From the NCBI GenBank assembly GCA_937922235.1, contig CAKZVC010000032.1, positions 1-51,079 on the forward strand: a DNA stretch of 51,079 nt, read 5' to 3'. This document shows positions 40,736 to 51,079 of the stretch, one piece after another (position 1 is the first letter of the stretch; each line of letters begins with the position of its first letter). A program made the position numbers and the translations under genes. Origin of the DNA: an uncultured Acidimicrobiales bacterium. Its GTDB lineage: Bacteria; Actinomycetota; Acidimicrobiia; Acidimicrobiales; SHLQ01. Below the pieces are notes generated by a model, which saw nothing but the letters and a program-made list of their open reading frames with translations, was not told the DNA's origin and did not search any database.

Positions 40736-41953
40736 CGAGTCAACTCCGGCCGGGTCGTCGTCGACTGACTCGGCCCGGTCCCACCTGACCAGAAGCGCGA
40801 CGCACAACATCACCGCCGGAAACTCAGATCCGATGCCTCGGCCCAAGATGTCGTACTGCAAGTTGTAGAGCACGGGTCCAATGACGAACGCTGCTGTGAC
40901 GATGGCAAAGAGCATCCCGCCCCGGTCGCCGGTGAGGATCCCGCGCGTGTACGCAACGGCCACCGGGATTACCAGGATCATCGTGTCGTAGGTCAGCAAG
41001 TGCGGAGAGGAGATGACCGTTGCGACGATCGCGGCGGCTGACATCACTTCGGGGTCGTGCCCGTAGCGGCGGTGCGCAGCGAGCATGAAGATCAGGCCAA
41101 CTCCGAGGCCAACCACCCACGAGGCCAACGTGACCCACGATGCCGAAAGTGGGAATAGCAACTTGATGAACTCGGGCACAGACGCTGCCTGCTGAGTCCA
41201 TCGAGATTCTGAATCTGCCCGCTCTTGCATGGCCTCGAGAAAGCCCTGCCATGACCCGAGGCCACCAACGAAGGTAGGAATCGAAAGGACGACACCGGTG
41301 AGCACGGCAACCCCGATGGCACGGGCGTACGTCCGAAACTGGACGAGCCACAGCACCCCATAGCCAAGCGCGAGCACCGGTTTCACGATGATGAGACCTG
41401 CTAGCAGTCCGGCCAGAACTACCTTGTTGTCTCGATGGGCCAAGTGGATACCGGCGAACAGCACAAGCACGAAAATGCCCGTCTGTCCAAGGATGAGATT
41501 GATCGCCATCATCGGACTTATGAGGAGGGCGCCTGCAACCCATGTCCGCAACGACAGCATGCGAACAGCGGGTACCAGGAGTGCAAACCCGACCGCAAAC
41601 CAGACGACCAGCGACGGGGTGAACGGAAGCCAAGCGAGTCCTTGCGCGAACCACCCAAAGGTTGGCGTGCTGATGAAGTGCGAGACGTTCTCGCCGTCGG
41701 CCAGCGTTGTGAAGTAGTCGGTAGCGAGTACGTCGGAGAATCGTTCGGTGTCGTACGCAGCGTCATAGCCGTCTGAAGCAATGAGCGAACCGCCCGCATG
41801 GAACACCCCGAAGTCGACACCCCAGAGCTTGCTGTTGGTGGCGTCGGCAAAGATGCGGGCGGCGTAGAAGAGCGACAGCACGATCGAGATCACCGACCAT
41901 GGGTGCCTGCGAAGGATCGTCTCCTCAGGAACCTGGGTCTCTGCCGAATCCAT
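40709..41953 (-). CDS. GT87-like (DUF2029) polytopic glycosyltransferase
   Basis: A protein of 414 residues with about ten hydrophobic helices. After helix 1 the loop WGVDFGVFHAGGSLIASDGYDAAYD carries the D-x-x-VF/YH-A pattern of GT87 mannosyltransferases; NLILGQTGIFVLVLFAG and the cluster SSPHLLTYDTMILVIPV also fit. Such enzymes use polyprenyl-phosphate sugars to extend envelope glycans on the outer side of the membrane. The last 27 bases overlap the end of the convergent SpsF-like gene. The acceptor is unknown. Confidence 0.85.
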   Translation of the reverse strand: MDSAETQVPEETILRRHPWSVISIVLSLFYAARIFADATNSKLWGVDFGVFHAGGSLIASDGYDAAYDTERFSDVLATDYFTTLADGENVSHFISTPTFGWFAQGLAWLPFTPSLVVWFAVGFALLVPAVRMLSLRTWVAGALLISPMMAINLILGQTGIFVLVLFAGIHLAHRDNKVVLAGLLAGLIIVKPVLALGYGVLWLVQFRTYARAIGVAVLTGVVLSIPTFVGGLGSWQGFLEAMQERADSESRWTQQAASVPEFIKLLFPLSASWVTLASWVVGLGVGLIFMLAAHRRYGHDPEVMSAAAIVATVISSPHLLTYDTMILVIPVAVAYTRGILTGDRGGMLFAIVTAAFVIGPVLYNLQYDILGRGIGSEFPAVMLCVALLVRWDRAESVDDDPAGVDSLAPVLADA

Positions 41954-41989
41954 GCCTCACTATCGGCAAACCCACCAGAATGATGATGG

Positions 41990-44836
41990 CTACAACAGCT
42001 TGGCGAGGAACTTTCCGGTGTGGCTCTCGGGGATGGTCGCCAGGTACTCGGGCGTGCCCTCGGCGAGAACCTTGCCTCCCCCAGTTCCGCCCTCTGGCCC
42101 CATGTCGATGAGATGGTCGGCGGTCTTGATCACGTCGAGGTTGTGTTCGATCACGAGCACCGAATTACCTTGGTCAACAAGACGACTGAGCACCGTCAGC
42201 AGGCGTCGAATGTCCTCGAAGTGCAGACCCGTCGTTGGCTCGTCGAGGATGTACATCGTGTGGCCGGTCGAACGCTTGGCCAGCTCGGAGGCGAGCTTGA
42301 CGCGCTGCGCTTCGCCTCCCGACAACGTCGGGGCAGGCTGGCCGAGACGCACGTACCCGAGGCCGACATCGACCAGGGTCTGAAGATGACGTGCGATCGG
42401 CGGCTGGTTCGCAAAGAACTCGAGCCCCTCCTCGATCGGCATGTTCAAGATCTCAGCGATGTTCTTGCCCTTGAACAAGATGTCGAGCGTGTCGCGGTTG
42501 TAGCGCTTGCCCTTGCAAATCTCGCACGGCACATACACGTCGGGCAGGAAGTGCATCTCGATCTTGATCGTGCCGTCGCCCGAGCATGCTTCACACCGGC
42601 CACCCTTGACGTTGAAGCTGAATCGGCCGGGCAGATACCCACGCACCTTCGCCTCGGTCGTTTGAGCGAACAGCTTGCGAATGTGATCGAACACGCCCGT
42701 ATAGGTTGCGGCATTCGACCGTGGTGTTCGCCCGATCGGCGACTGGTCGATCGCAATGACCTTGTCGATCGCTTCGGTGCCCTCCACCTTCTTATGCAGG
42801 CCGGGAGGCATCTTCGAGCTGTAGATCTTCTGCATCAAGCTCGGTAGAAGAATCTGGTTGATCAACGATGACTTACCCGAGCCAGACACGCCGGTAACGC
42901 CAACAAACACGCCGAGCGGAATCTCGACATCGACGTTCTGCAAGTTGTTCTCGCGAGCGCCTCGAATCCAGATCGACTCGTCCTTCGGCGTGCGACGAAC
43001 TTCAGGAACCGGAATCGAACGCTTGCCAGAGAGGTATTGGCCAGTCATCGACTTCTTGTTGCGAAGCAGACCCTTGACCGTTCCCGAGTGGACAATTTCG
43101 CCACCGTGCTCGCCCGCACCTGGGCCGATGTCGACCACATGATCAGCAATGGCGATCGTCTCTTCGTCGTGTTCGACAACGATGACCGTGTTGCCCAAGT
43201 CGCGCAGGCGCACGAGGGTTTCGATCAGCCGCTGGTTGTCGCGCTGATGCAGCCCAATCGACGGTTCATCGAGCACATACAAGACGCCCACGAGACCGCT
43301 GCCGATCTGGCTGGCGAGGCGAATGCGCTGCGCTTCACCTCCGGCAAGAGTGGCCGCATTGCGCGACAGCGAGAGGTAGTCGAGGCCAACGTCGAGCAGG
43401 AAGCCCATGCGGGCGTTGACCTCTTTGACGACCTGCTCAGCAATGATCATGTCGCGCTCGTTGAGCTCGAGGGCGTTCAACGCCTTCGCACTCTCGCCGA
43501 TCGACATCGAGCACAGATCGTGAATCGTGAACCCATCGATCGTGACGGCAAGCGACAGCGGGTTCAGGCGAGCGCCATCACACACCGGGCAATGCACGGT
43601 GCGCATGTAGCCCTCGATCTGCTCCCGCTGACTGTCGGACTCGGACTCTTCGTGACGGCGCTGAAGGTACGGGATAGCGCCTTCAAACTTGGCTTGGTAC
43701 GTGCGCTGTCGCCCGAAGCGGTTCTTGTACTGCACCGTGATGCGCTGCTTCATGCCGCCGCGCAACAAGAGCTTGCGCTGCGGAGCAGCCAACTGCTCCC
43801 ATGGGACATCCATTGGGATGCCCTTCTCGTCGCACACGGCTTCGACCAGGCGACTGAAGTAGCGGCTACGCCCGCCGGACCATGGCGAGATTGCACCGTC
43901 AGCGATCGTGGCTTCGGGGTCTGGGACGATCAGGTGCTCGTCGACTTCGAACACGGTTCCGAGGCCATCGCAATGCACACATGCGCCGTAGGGCGAATTG
44001 AACGAGAAGTTTCGAGGCGCAAGCTCTTCGAACGACTTGCCGTCGGACGGGCGAGACAAGTGCTGGCTGAACACGACGGTCTCAGGCTCACTGTCGTCGC
44101 CCTTTGGCGGCATGATCTGGATTTCGGCAATACCTTCGGCCAGCTGCAGTGCCGTCTCCATCGACTCGGTCAGACGGCGGTCGATGCCGTCACGCAACAC
44201 GAGGCGGTCAACCACGACCTGAATCGTGTGCGTTTCATATCGCTCGAGCTCGAGCTCGATGTCGTCGAGCTGGTCGAGCTCGATGGGCTCGCCATCGACG
44301 ATGGCACGGGCAAAGCCCTGGCCGGCCAGATCGGCAAGCAACGTGTCATAGGTGCCCTTGCGGCCGCGGACGACAGGTGCGAGAACCTGAAAACGGGTGC
44401 CTTCTTCGAGGAGCAACACCCGGTCGACGATCTGCTGGGGCGTCTGGCGTTCGAGCCGCTCCCCCGTCTCGGGATCGTGTGCGACGCCGATGCGAGCGAA
44501 GAGCAAGCGGAGGTAGTCGTACACCTCGGTGACGGTGCCGACGGTCGAGCGGGGGTTGCGCGATGCACTCTTCTGATCGATCGAGATCGCCGGCGACAAT
44601 CCTTCGATGAAGTCGACGTCGGGCTTGTCCATCTGCCCCAGAAACTGGCGGGCATAGGCGCTCAGTGATTCGACGTAGCGCCGCTGGCCCTCGGCATAGA
44701 TCGTGTCGAACGCGAGCGATGACTTACCCGACCCAGACAGGCCGGTAAACACGATGAGCTTGTCACGCGGAAGATCGATGTCAACGTTGCGCAAGTTGTG
44801 CTCGCGCGCCCCTTGCACGACCAAACGTTCTGCCAT
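41990..44836 (-). CDS. uvrA: Excinuclease ABC subunit A
   Basis: A protein of 948 residues from ATG 44834-44836 with GAGAGGAAG as ribosome-binding site; an upstream in-frame ATG (44893) lacks one. Two ABC ATPase halves are present: Walker [15 protein letters not shown] near residue 33 and [15 protein letters not shown] around 640. There are two complete signature motifs ([32 protein letters not shown]) and zinc modules ([31 protein letters not shown] with [10 protein letters not shown]). It finds bulky DNA lesions and loads UvrB. It is separated from uvrB by 133 featureless bases. Confidence 0.98.
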   Translation of the reverse strand: MAERLVVQGAREHNLRNVDIDLPRDKLIVFTGLSGSGKSSLAFDTIYAEGQRRYVESLSAYARQFLGQMDKPDVDFIEGLSPAISIDQKSASRNPRSTVGTVTEVYDYLRLLFARIGVAHDPETGERLERQTPQQIVDRVLLLEEGTRFQVLAPVVRGRKGTYDTLLADLAGQGFARAIVDGEPIELDQLDDIELELERYETHTIQVVVDRLVLRDGIDRRLTESMETALQLAEGIAEIQIMPPKGDDSEPETVVFSQHLSRPSDGKSFEELAPRNFSFNSPYGACVHCDGLGTVFEVDEHLIVPDPEATIADGAISPWSGGRSRYFSRLVEAVCDEKGIPMDVPWEQLAAPQRKLLLRGGMKQRITVQYKNRFGRQRTYQAKFEGAIPYLQRRHEESESDSQREQIEGYMRTVHCPVCDGARLNPLSLAVTIDGFTIHDLCSMSIGESAKALNALELNERDMIIAEQVVKEVNARMGFLLDVGLDYLSLSRNAATLAGGEAQRIRLASQIGSGLVGVLYVLDEPSIGLHQRDNQRLIETLVRLRDLGNTVIVVEHDEETIAIADHVVDIGPGAGEHGGEIVHSGTVKGLLRNKKSMTGQYLSGKRSIPVPEVRRTPKDESIWIRGARENNLQNVDVEIPLGVFVGVTGVSGSGKSSLINQILLPSLMQKIYSSKMPPGLHKKVEGTEAIDKVIAIDQSPIGRTPRSNAATYTGVFDHIRKLFAQTTEAKVRGYLPGRFSFNVKGGRCEACSGDGTIKIEMHFLPDVYVPCEICKGKRYNRDTLDILFKGKNIAEILNMPIEEGLEFFANQPPIARHLQTLVDVGLGYVRLGQPAPTLSGGEAQRVKLASELAKRSTGHTMYILDEPTTGLHFEDIRRLLTVLSRLVDQGNSVLVIEHNLDVIKTADHLIDMGPEGGTGGGKVLAEGTPEYLATIPESHTGKFLAKLL

Positions 44837-44969
44837 GTACTTGCTTCCTCTCGACCCCACAGGGTTGCTTCTCCGGCCGCCTAGCCGCTTCATTTCAGCC
44901 GCTCACAGCTGGTTACTCCAAGCCGTGCGGCACTACTTCTTGTCGTGTTCTTCTCGTCTTCTTCGCTTG

Positions 44970-47020
<2,051 letters not shown>

Positions 47021-47024
<4 letters not shown>

Positions 47025-47704
47025 GAGTCCTCCGCATCGCTCGGTTCGTCTGCATTGCTCGGTTTGTCTGCATCGCTCGGTTTGTCTGCCATCCAGGCCC
47101 AACAGCGATCAACCTCAGCCTCGAGGTCGATCACGTCACCCGAGTTGTCGATCACAAAGTCGGCCACTGCTCGGCGTTCGTCACGGGTGGCTTGGGCCTC
47201 CATACGAGCAACAATGTCGTCGCGTTCCATCCCTCGCGACGCCATGACCCGCGCAATGGCGGTCTCTTCGGGAGTATCGATCACGATGATGCCGCTCCAC
47301 TCCGAATGATCGCGGCTCGTAAGGATCTCACCACCGGGCCACACGAGCAGCGGAATGTCGTGAATGACCACAGCGTCAGAGCCAGCCAGCTCGTCCAACC
47401 GACGCTGAGTCTCCTCCGCCACGACAGGATGCACGATGGCGTTGAGCGCGGCGAGCTCATCATCGTCGTTGAACACGATGTTCGCCACCGCAGCGCGATC
47501 GAGCTCGCCAGCGGCATCGCCGTCTTGTTGCACGATCGTCTGACCCCAACGTTCAACCATTGCTTCGAACACTAGTTCGCCTGAGCGCTGTAAGTCACGC
47601 ACAATTGCATCAGCATCAATAATGACGGCACCACGGTCCGCAAACAGGCCAGAAACCGTCGATTTCCCCGAACCAATCCCACCGGTAAGCCCAAACTCCT
47701 GCAT
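47021..47704 (-). CDS. coaE: Dephospho-CoA kinase with a repetitive acidic tail
   Basis: A protein of 227 residues from ATG 47702-47704; CAAGAT six bases before it could be a leaderless -10 box. CoaE motifs are [33 protein letters not shown] (4-36), [11 protein letters not shown] and IPLLVW. It phosphorylates dephospho-CoA in the last step of CoA synthesis. After the normal end (AWMADKP) come imperfect six-residue repeats, KPSDAD / KPSNAD / EPSDAED, from an 18-bp tandem repeat at about 47028-47090. The tail overlaps the uvrB start and is probably disordered. Confidence 0.93.
47028..47090. repeat. 18-bp tandem repeat at the coaE 3' end
   Basis: Three near-identical 18-base units (plus strand TCTGCATCGCTCGGTTTG and variants) encode the ADKPSD-type repeats of the CoaE tail. 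Replication slippage would change the tail length by whole codons without disturbing uvrB, whose start lies just beyond. Confidence 0.75.
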
Positions 47705-47887
47705 GCCCACATCTTGCCCGGCGGTGGAGAACTTCCCACTCCCGGGGCTTCCCACGCGCGCAGTCCCCCACGGCCGGTTGCAAGGCCTGTCTGGACGTGT
47801 GATGACCACGAGGGTCTGACCCCGAAAACCGCGTGCGGGTACGCCTTCAGAAACGTCGCGAGTTACCGATAGGTCAAACGACCCACT

Positions 47888-49723
47888 ATGGACGAACGCG
47901 ACTTCAACTCCACGATGACACCTGACGATGCCGAACGGCTTCGCCAGACCCCCGCGTTTCCACGCTTTTCGGGCGCCGATGGCAAGGGCCGAGCGGTCGT
48001 CGGGCTCACCGCAGATGAGAGCGAAGATCTCATCGAGACGCCGGATCAGACCGAGGTCTTCCAGCAGGTCATCGCCATCATTCGATGGGGTGTGCTCGGA
48101 CTGCTCATCATCTTGGCCACCCCGGCCATTATCGAAACCAGCGACGAAGCACTCAGCACGCTGCTGTTCGGCTTCTTTGCGCTGACGATCGTTCGCCACG
48201 CCCGACCGATCAGATTCGATCAGCGCCTCACCTGTGACGCCGCCATCCTGACCGAGATTGCGATGAGCGTGGCGTCGATCGCACTCACCGGGCTGTGGCA
48301 GTCCCCTCTTGCCGTTTCACTCACCGTGCCGATCATCGTTGCCGGCTTCGCTCGCGGGTACGTCTATGCCACCCGCGTGGCCATCATTGCGACGTTGGTC
48401 CCCTCGGCGTTCCAGATTGCCGAGACCGGCCTCGAGCTCGAACCGCTCCGACTCATTGCACAGTGGGCAGTGATCCTGCTCGTGGTCGGGCTCATCGCTG
48501 GACAGACCCGCCGGATCACCGGCGAGGCAGGCCGCCAGCGCAGCCTCGCAATGAACCGCATGGAGCGTCTCACCGATGCCAACTCGCTCTTGTACTCGTT
48601 GCATCGCGTGGCCCAGACCCTTCCCGCCTCACTCGACCTCAACGACGTTCTCGATACAACGATGGGTCGCCTGCGCAGTCTCTTCGACTTCGAGTCGATG
48701 GCGCTCCTTGTGTTTGATGAGACCGATGCCAGCTGGCAGGTTATGCGGTCGGAAGGCACCTCGATGCCACTTCGCCTGGGCCCGACCATGCTCCCAAACC
48801 CGCTCAAGACCGCAATTGCCCAGAACCGCCTTGTCGATATGGCCGACCTTGGCGCTGCTGGTGCTGTCGGCCTCACCGAGACCAGCCAGAGTGGCCTCTA
48901 CACAACCCTGACAGCTCGAGGCCAGATCATTGGCCTGCTCGCCATCGAAAGCCCGAACAAGAGCAACTACGACGAACGCACCGTCCAAATGCTCAACGGA
49001 TTCGTCGACCCGGTAGCCCTCGCGGTCGACAACGCACGCTGGTTCGGCCGGCTACGCACCATGGGTGCAGATGAAGAGCGAACCCGCATCGCCCGCGACC
49101 TTCACGACCGCATTGGCCAGTCGATGGCCTTCTTGGCCTTCGAAGTCGACCGACTCATCAAACACCACGGTGAGGGCATCGATATCGGCGAAGCGCTCGA
49201 CCAGCTCCAGAGCGACGTCCGCAACGTCATTCGCGAGATCCGCGACACCCTCTCGGACCTCCGTACCGACGTGAGCGACGGAAAGGGTCTTCAAGACACA
49301 ATCGCCGACTTCGCAGAACGTCTCGCAGACCGCAGCGGCCTGACCATCGATGTCGACATCGCTGACTCCGAGCGCCTTCCGATCATGCAGGAGCGTGAGC
49401 TCTGGAGAATCGCCCAGGAAGCGCTGGTGAACGTTGAGCGTCATGCCGATGCAACGACTGCGACGATCCGTTGGACCTCCGACGGTGATAGCAGCATGCT
49501 CGAGATCGCCGACGATGGCCGAGGTTTCACCATTGGCGAGAGCGGCCGAATCGATAGCTACGGGCTCGTGGGCATGCGAGAACGAGCAGCGAGCGTTGGT
49601 GCGTCGATGGAGGTCACCAGCACTCCTGGCGGCGGCACCACCATTCGTTGCCTGCTCACCTCAGAACAACCACAGAAACAGGCACACCTTCCCGTACCGA
49701 AACGTCCGGGTCGCGCCGCCTAG
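47888..49723 (+). CDS. Sensor histidine kinase of the NarL/DesK type with GAF domain
   Basis: A protein of 611 residues. Five to six membrane helices (about 60-205, e.g. GVLGLLIILATPAII, LAVSLTVPIIVAGFARGYVYA, WAVILLVVGLIAGQT) are followed by a GAF domain (SLDLNDVLDTTMGRLRSLFDFESMALLVFDE...). Next come a HisKA_3 box (DEERTRIARDLHDRIGQSMAFLAFEV, phospho-His406) and a HATPase domain (RIAQEALVNVERHADAT, DDGRGF, GLVGMRERAASVGASMEV). It autophosphorylates and passes the phosphate to a LuxR-type regulator, which is not in the window. Divergent from coaE and just before the pilin array, whose expression it could control; that link is inference. Confidence 0.92.
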   Translation: MDERDFNSTMTPDDAERLRQTPAFPRFSGADGKGRAVVGLTADESEDLIETPDQTEVFQQVIAIIRWGVLGLLIILATPAIIETSDEALSTLLFGFFALTIVRHARPIRFDQRLTCDAAILTEIAMSVASIALTGLWQSPLAVSLTVPIIVAGFARGYVYATRVAIIATLVPSAFQIAETGLELEPLRLIAQWAVILLVVGLIAGQTRRITGEAGRQRSLAMNRMERLTDANSLLYSLHRVAQTLPASLDLNDVLDTTMGRLRSLFDFESMALLVFDETDASWQVMRSEGTSMPLRLGPTMLPNPLKTAIAQNRLVDMADLGAAGAVGLTETSQSGLYTTLTARGQIIGLLAIESPNKSNYDERTVQMLNGFVDPVALAVDNARWFGRLRTMGADEERTRIARDLHDRIGQSMAFLAFEVDRLIKHHGEGIDIGEALDQLQSDVRNVIREIRDTLSDLRTDVSDGKGLQDTIADFAERLADRSGLTIDVDIADSERLPIMQERELWRIAQEALVNVERHADATTATIRWTSDGDSSMLEIADDGRGFTIGESGRIDSYGLVGMRERAASVGASMEVTSTPGGGTTIRCLLTSEQPQKQAHLPVPKRPGRAA

Positions 49724-49748
49724 TTCTTTCCTTGCTGGAAAACTGAAC

Positions 49749-49774
49749 GAGCGGTGAGCCGAAGCTCACCGCTC
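49749..49774 (-). terminator. UUCG-loop hairpin after pilin gene 1
   Basis: GAGCGGTGAGC pairs with GCTCACCGCTC (11 bp); on the minus strand the loop is TTCG. It lies downstream of the pilin gene at 49822-50010 and is followed by GTTCAGTTTTC, a fair terminator tail. It also faces the end of the sensor kinase gene. Confidence 0.75.
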
Positions 49775-49790
49775 AATTCAGGAACTACAG

Positions 49791-49811
49791 GACACTCAAT
49801 GGTTGAGTGTC
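49791..49811 (-). other. Second hairpin directly after the pilin 1 stop
   Basis: GACACTCAA-TGG-TTGAGTGTC, a perfect 9-base stem, starts 10 bases after the pilin 1 stop codon and precedes the UUCG hairpin. The same position carries GGCGTTC-ACTC-GAACGCC (50229-50246) after pilin 2 and GACACTCA-GTGGT-TGAGTGTC (50951-50971) after the fourth pilin. Structure is kept while sequence changes. Confidence 0.65.
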
Positions 49812-49821
49812 ACCTCGACTA

Positions 49822-50010
49822 CTACGAGTTGAGGCCAGAGTTGATGCTCGAGAACTCGTTGGACACGGTGCCACCGAGAAGACGAAGCGCTGCAATAGCA
49901 ACGATTGCGATAAGAGCAAGAAGGAGTGCGTACTCCACCATTGCTGCGCCACGATCGCTCTTGGTCTGTGCCTTGAGCCAGGTGCTGAAAATATCGAACT
50001 GGGTAATCAC
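49822..50010 (-). CDS. Flp-type pilin, copy 1
   Basis: A 62-residue prepilin (MITQFDIFSTWLKAQTKSDRG then AAMVEYALLLALIAIVAIAALRLLGG...). The class III signal peptide ends at Gly, and the mature protein has the invariant Glu5-Tyr6 before a single long hydrophobic helix, as in Flp/Fap pilins of Tad pili. A TadV-like peptidase would cut after Gly21. GTG start with AGGAG nine bases upstream. No tad assembly genes are in the window. Nearly identical to copies 2 and 4 at the DNA level. Confidence 0.93.
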   Translation of the reverse strand: MITQFDIFSTWLKAQTKSDRGAAMVEYALLLALIAIVAIAALRLLGGTVSNEFSSINSGLNS

Positions 50011-50186
50011 GTCAGGTTTCTCCTAATAACTTCGGGCCCGATGTGAGCCCGTGTTGTTGTAAGTAGAACTTCGACACCTACCTCGACACTCCGTATAGGC
50101 CAAACACACTGTTGGTCTCAAAAAGAAGAAAAGTGTCGCTAGAGGGGGAACCTCTGATGTCATGGAAATTGCCGAGAAAACTGAAC

Positions 50187-50212
50187 GAGCGGTGAGCCGA
50201 AGCTCACCGCTC
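50187..50212 (-). terminator. UUCG-loop hairpin after pilin gene 2
   Basis: The same 11-bp GAGCGGTGAGC/GCTCACCGCTC stem and TTCG loop (minus strand) as after copy 1, at the same distance from the pilin stop. A second hairpin, GGCGTTC-ACTC-GAACGCC, lies at 50229-50246 between it and the stop codon. Confidence 0.75.
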
Positions 50213-50253
50213 AATTCAGGAACTACATGGCGTTCACTCGAACGCCGGCACTA

Positions 50254-50442
50254 CTAGGCGTTGAGGCCAGAGTTGATGCTCGAGAACTCGTTGGACACGG
50301 TGCCACCGAGAAGACGAAGCGCTGCGATAGCAACGATTGCGATAAGAGCAAGAAGGAGTGCGTACTCCACCATTGCTGCGCCACGATCGCTCTTGGTCTG
50401 TGCCTTGAGCCAGGTGCTGAAAATATCGAACTGGGTAATCAC
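50254..50442 (-). CDS. Flp-type pilin, copy 2
   Basis: A 62-residue prepilin differing from copy 1 only at the last residue (Ala instead of Ser), with the same GTG start, ribosome-binding site and 5' leader. DNA identity of the coding and leader regions is close to complete, so this is a recent tandem duplication or a product of gene conversion. Flanking spacers outside the leader and the hairpin block are unrelated. Confidence 0.93.
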   Translation of the reverse strand: MITQFDIFSTWLKAQTKSDRGAAMVEYALLLALIAIVAIAALRLLGGTVSNEFSSINSGLNA

Positions 50443-50672
50443 GTCAGGTTTCTCCTATAACTTTCGGACCCGATGTGAGCCCGTAGGTATCTAGTTCTTC
50501 GACGCGATCGTCTACGTTCCTCATAGTCCAAACGGTGCAATCGACCAGACAAAACGACTCGGTCGAAAACGAGAAAGGACGAGCAGCCATACGTCGCTAC
50601 CCGTCGGAGTTCCCGCCCCGAATATTGCTCACTCGTTTGTGTGTGCCGAGGAGTATGAATGCAGCCGATGTA

Positions 50673-50867
50673 TTAGCGCCCGCTGAGCGCTGAGTCGACA
50701 GACGAACCGATGTCGGAGAACTCGCCACCTAGGCCACCGCCAAAAGCGCTGACTGCGGTGATCGCTGCCATGGCGATAAGTGCGAGCAAAAGTGCGTACT
50801 CAACCATTGAAGCGCCGCGTTCATCGTCGGTGACGACCGTGGCCATATCTACGTCTTGGATGTTCAT
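50673..50867 (-). CDS. Flp-type pilin, divergent copy 3
   Basis: A protein of 64 residues from the ATG at 50865-50867 (MNIQDVDMATVVTDDERG); the longer frame to 50906 starts inside a hairpin. The mature part ASMVEYALLLALIAMAAITAVSAFGGGLGGEF keeps Glu5-Tyr6 and the helix, but the leader and C-terminus (SDIGSSVDSALSGR) differ strongly from copies 1, 2 and 4. It is an older paralogue standing between recent copies. Confidence 0.9.
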   Translation of the reverse strand: MNIQDVDMATVVTDDERGASMVEYALLLALIAMAAITAVSAFGGGLGGEFSDIGSSVDSALSGR

Positions 50868-50906
50868 TGCGAACTCACTAACTGGATTGATGGTCAGAAC
50901 TATCAA

Positions 50907-50934
50907 GGGGCGGCAAGCCGAAGCTCACCGCCCC
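50907..50934 (-). terminator. Hairpin between pilin copies 4 and 3
   Basis: GGGGCGGCAAGC and GCTCACCGCCCC pair except for two positions, with the same CGAA/TTCG loop as the hairpins after copies 1 and 2. It sits between the fourth pilin's stop and the third pilin's start and probably ends or processes the copy 4 transcript. Confidence 0.65.
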
Positions 50935-50981
50935 CGACAGGGATCTACAGGACACTCAGTGGTTGAGTGTCACCTCGACTA

Positions 50982-51079
50982 CTACGAGTTGAGGCCAGAG
51001 TTGATGCTCGAGAACTCGTTGGACACGGTGCCACCGAGAAGACGAAGCGCTGCAATAGCAACGATTGCGATAAGAGCAA
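50982..51079 (-). CDS. Flp-type pilin, copy 4 (5' end beyond window)
   Basis: The last 32 codons match copy 1 base for base (LLALIAIVAIAALRLLGGTVSNEFSSINSGLNS then TAG at 50984-50982). The start and leader lie beyond base 51079. The following hairpin at 50951-50971 also matches that of copy 1 except for one loop base. Copy 4 is therefore closer to copy 1 than to its neighbour copy 3. Confidence 0.9.
   Translation of the reverse strand, partial: ALIAIVAIAALRLLGGTVSNEFSSINSGLNS

Noticed and set aside
43037..44668. 543-codon open frame on the plus strand
   Set aside because: It lies entirely opposite uvrA, whose motifs are intact; long antisense frames are expected in GC-rich codons and this one shows no protein motif.

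Overview
The window is about 51 kb of moderately GC-rich, densely coded DNA, most likely from an actinomycetote of the class Acidimicrobiia (Ilumatobacter-like). The evidence is indirect: a deazaflavin (F420)-type nitroreductase, an MhuD-type haem-degrading enzyme, a DUF222/13E12-type HNH protein, Flp pilins, and a gap-pgk-tpiA-secG block close to uvrC and rapZ. Many first genes of operons look leaderless: a TANNNT-like -10 box lies 5-7 bases before the start codon. Genes inside operons are mostly joined by 4-base ATGA or GTGA overlaps. There is no rRNA, CRISPR array or insertion sequence.

Layout. 1-10880 is an accessory catabolic region. It holds two pyrrolysine-free MttB-type methyltransferases, a class III and a class V PLP enzyme, two FAD-dependent amine oxidoreductases, a TauD-type dioxygenase and a divergent LysR regulator. 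Together they suggest breakdown of a methylated or quaternary amine. 10877-23700 is a mosaic of small regulated modules. It has two HTH-nucleotidyltransferase pairs resembling AbiE-type toxin-antitoxin systems, a MerR regulator with a DoxX/YHS/nitroreductase operon that shares its operator, an ECF sigma/anti-sigma pair, a SUKH-4-like protein, tRNA-Leu(AAG) and a second MerR operon with Cys-rich partners. It also contains a patch of decayed genes (18734-20589) and one frameshifted gene at 21523-21983.

23902-29454 carries an NTF2-flavin monooxygenase fusion, MhuD, an HNH endonuclease and a peptide-type ABC solute-binding lipoprotein. 29578-39662 is housekeeping: gap, pgk, tpiA and secG, then rapZ, a methyltransferase, a membrane beta-propeller protein and uvrC. 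yvcK and whiA, which often stand between rapZ and gap in actinobacteria, are not here; a convergent beta-helix-like gene occupies the gap. 39728-47704 has a degenerate SpsF-like protein, a GT87 membrane protein, uvrA, uvrB and coaE, so all three UvrABC excinuclease genes lie within 10 kb. 47888-51079 has a NarL-type sensor kinase and a tandem array of Flp pilin genes, each followed by paired RNA hairpins.

The signals most worth following are the paired MerR operators, the recurring leaderless promoter, the two operator-bearing HTH-nucleotidyltransferase modules, the histone-like tail on GAPDH, the A34 tRNA-Leu, the pilin hairpin array and the methylated-amine cluster.
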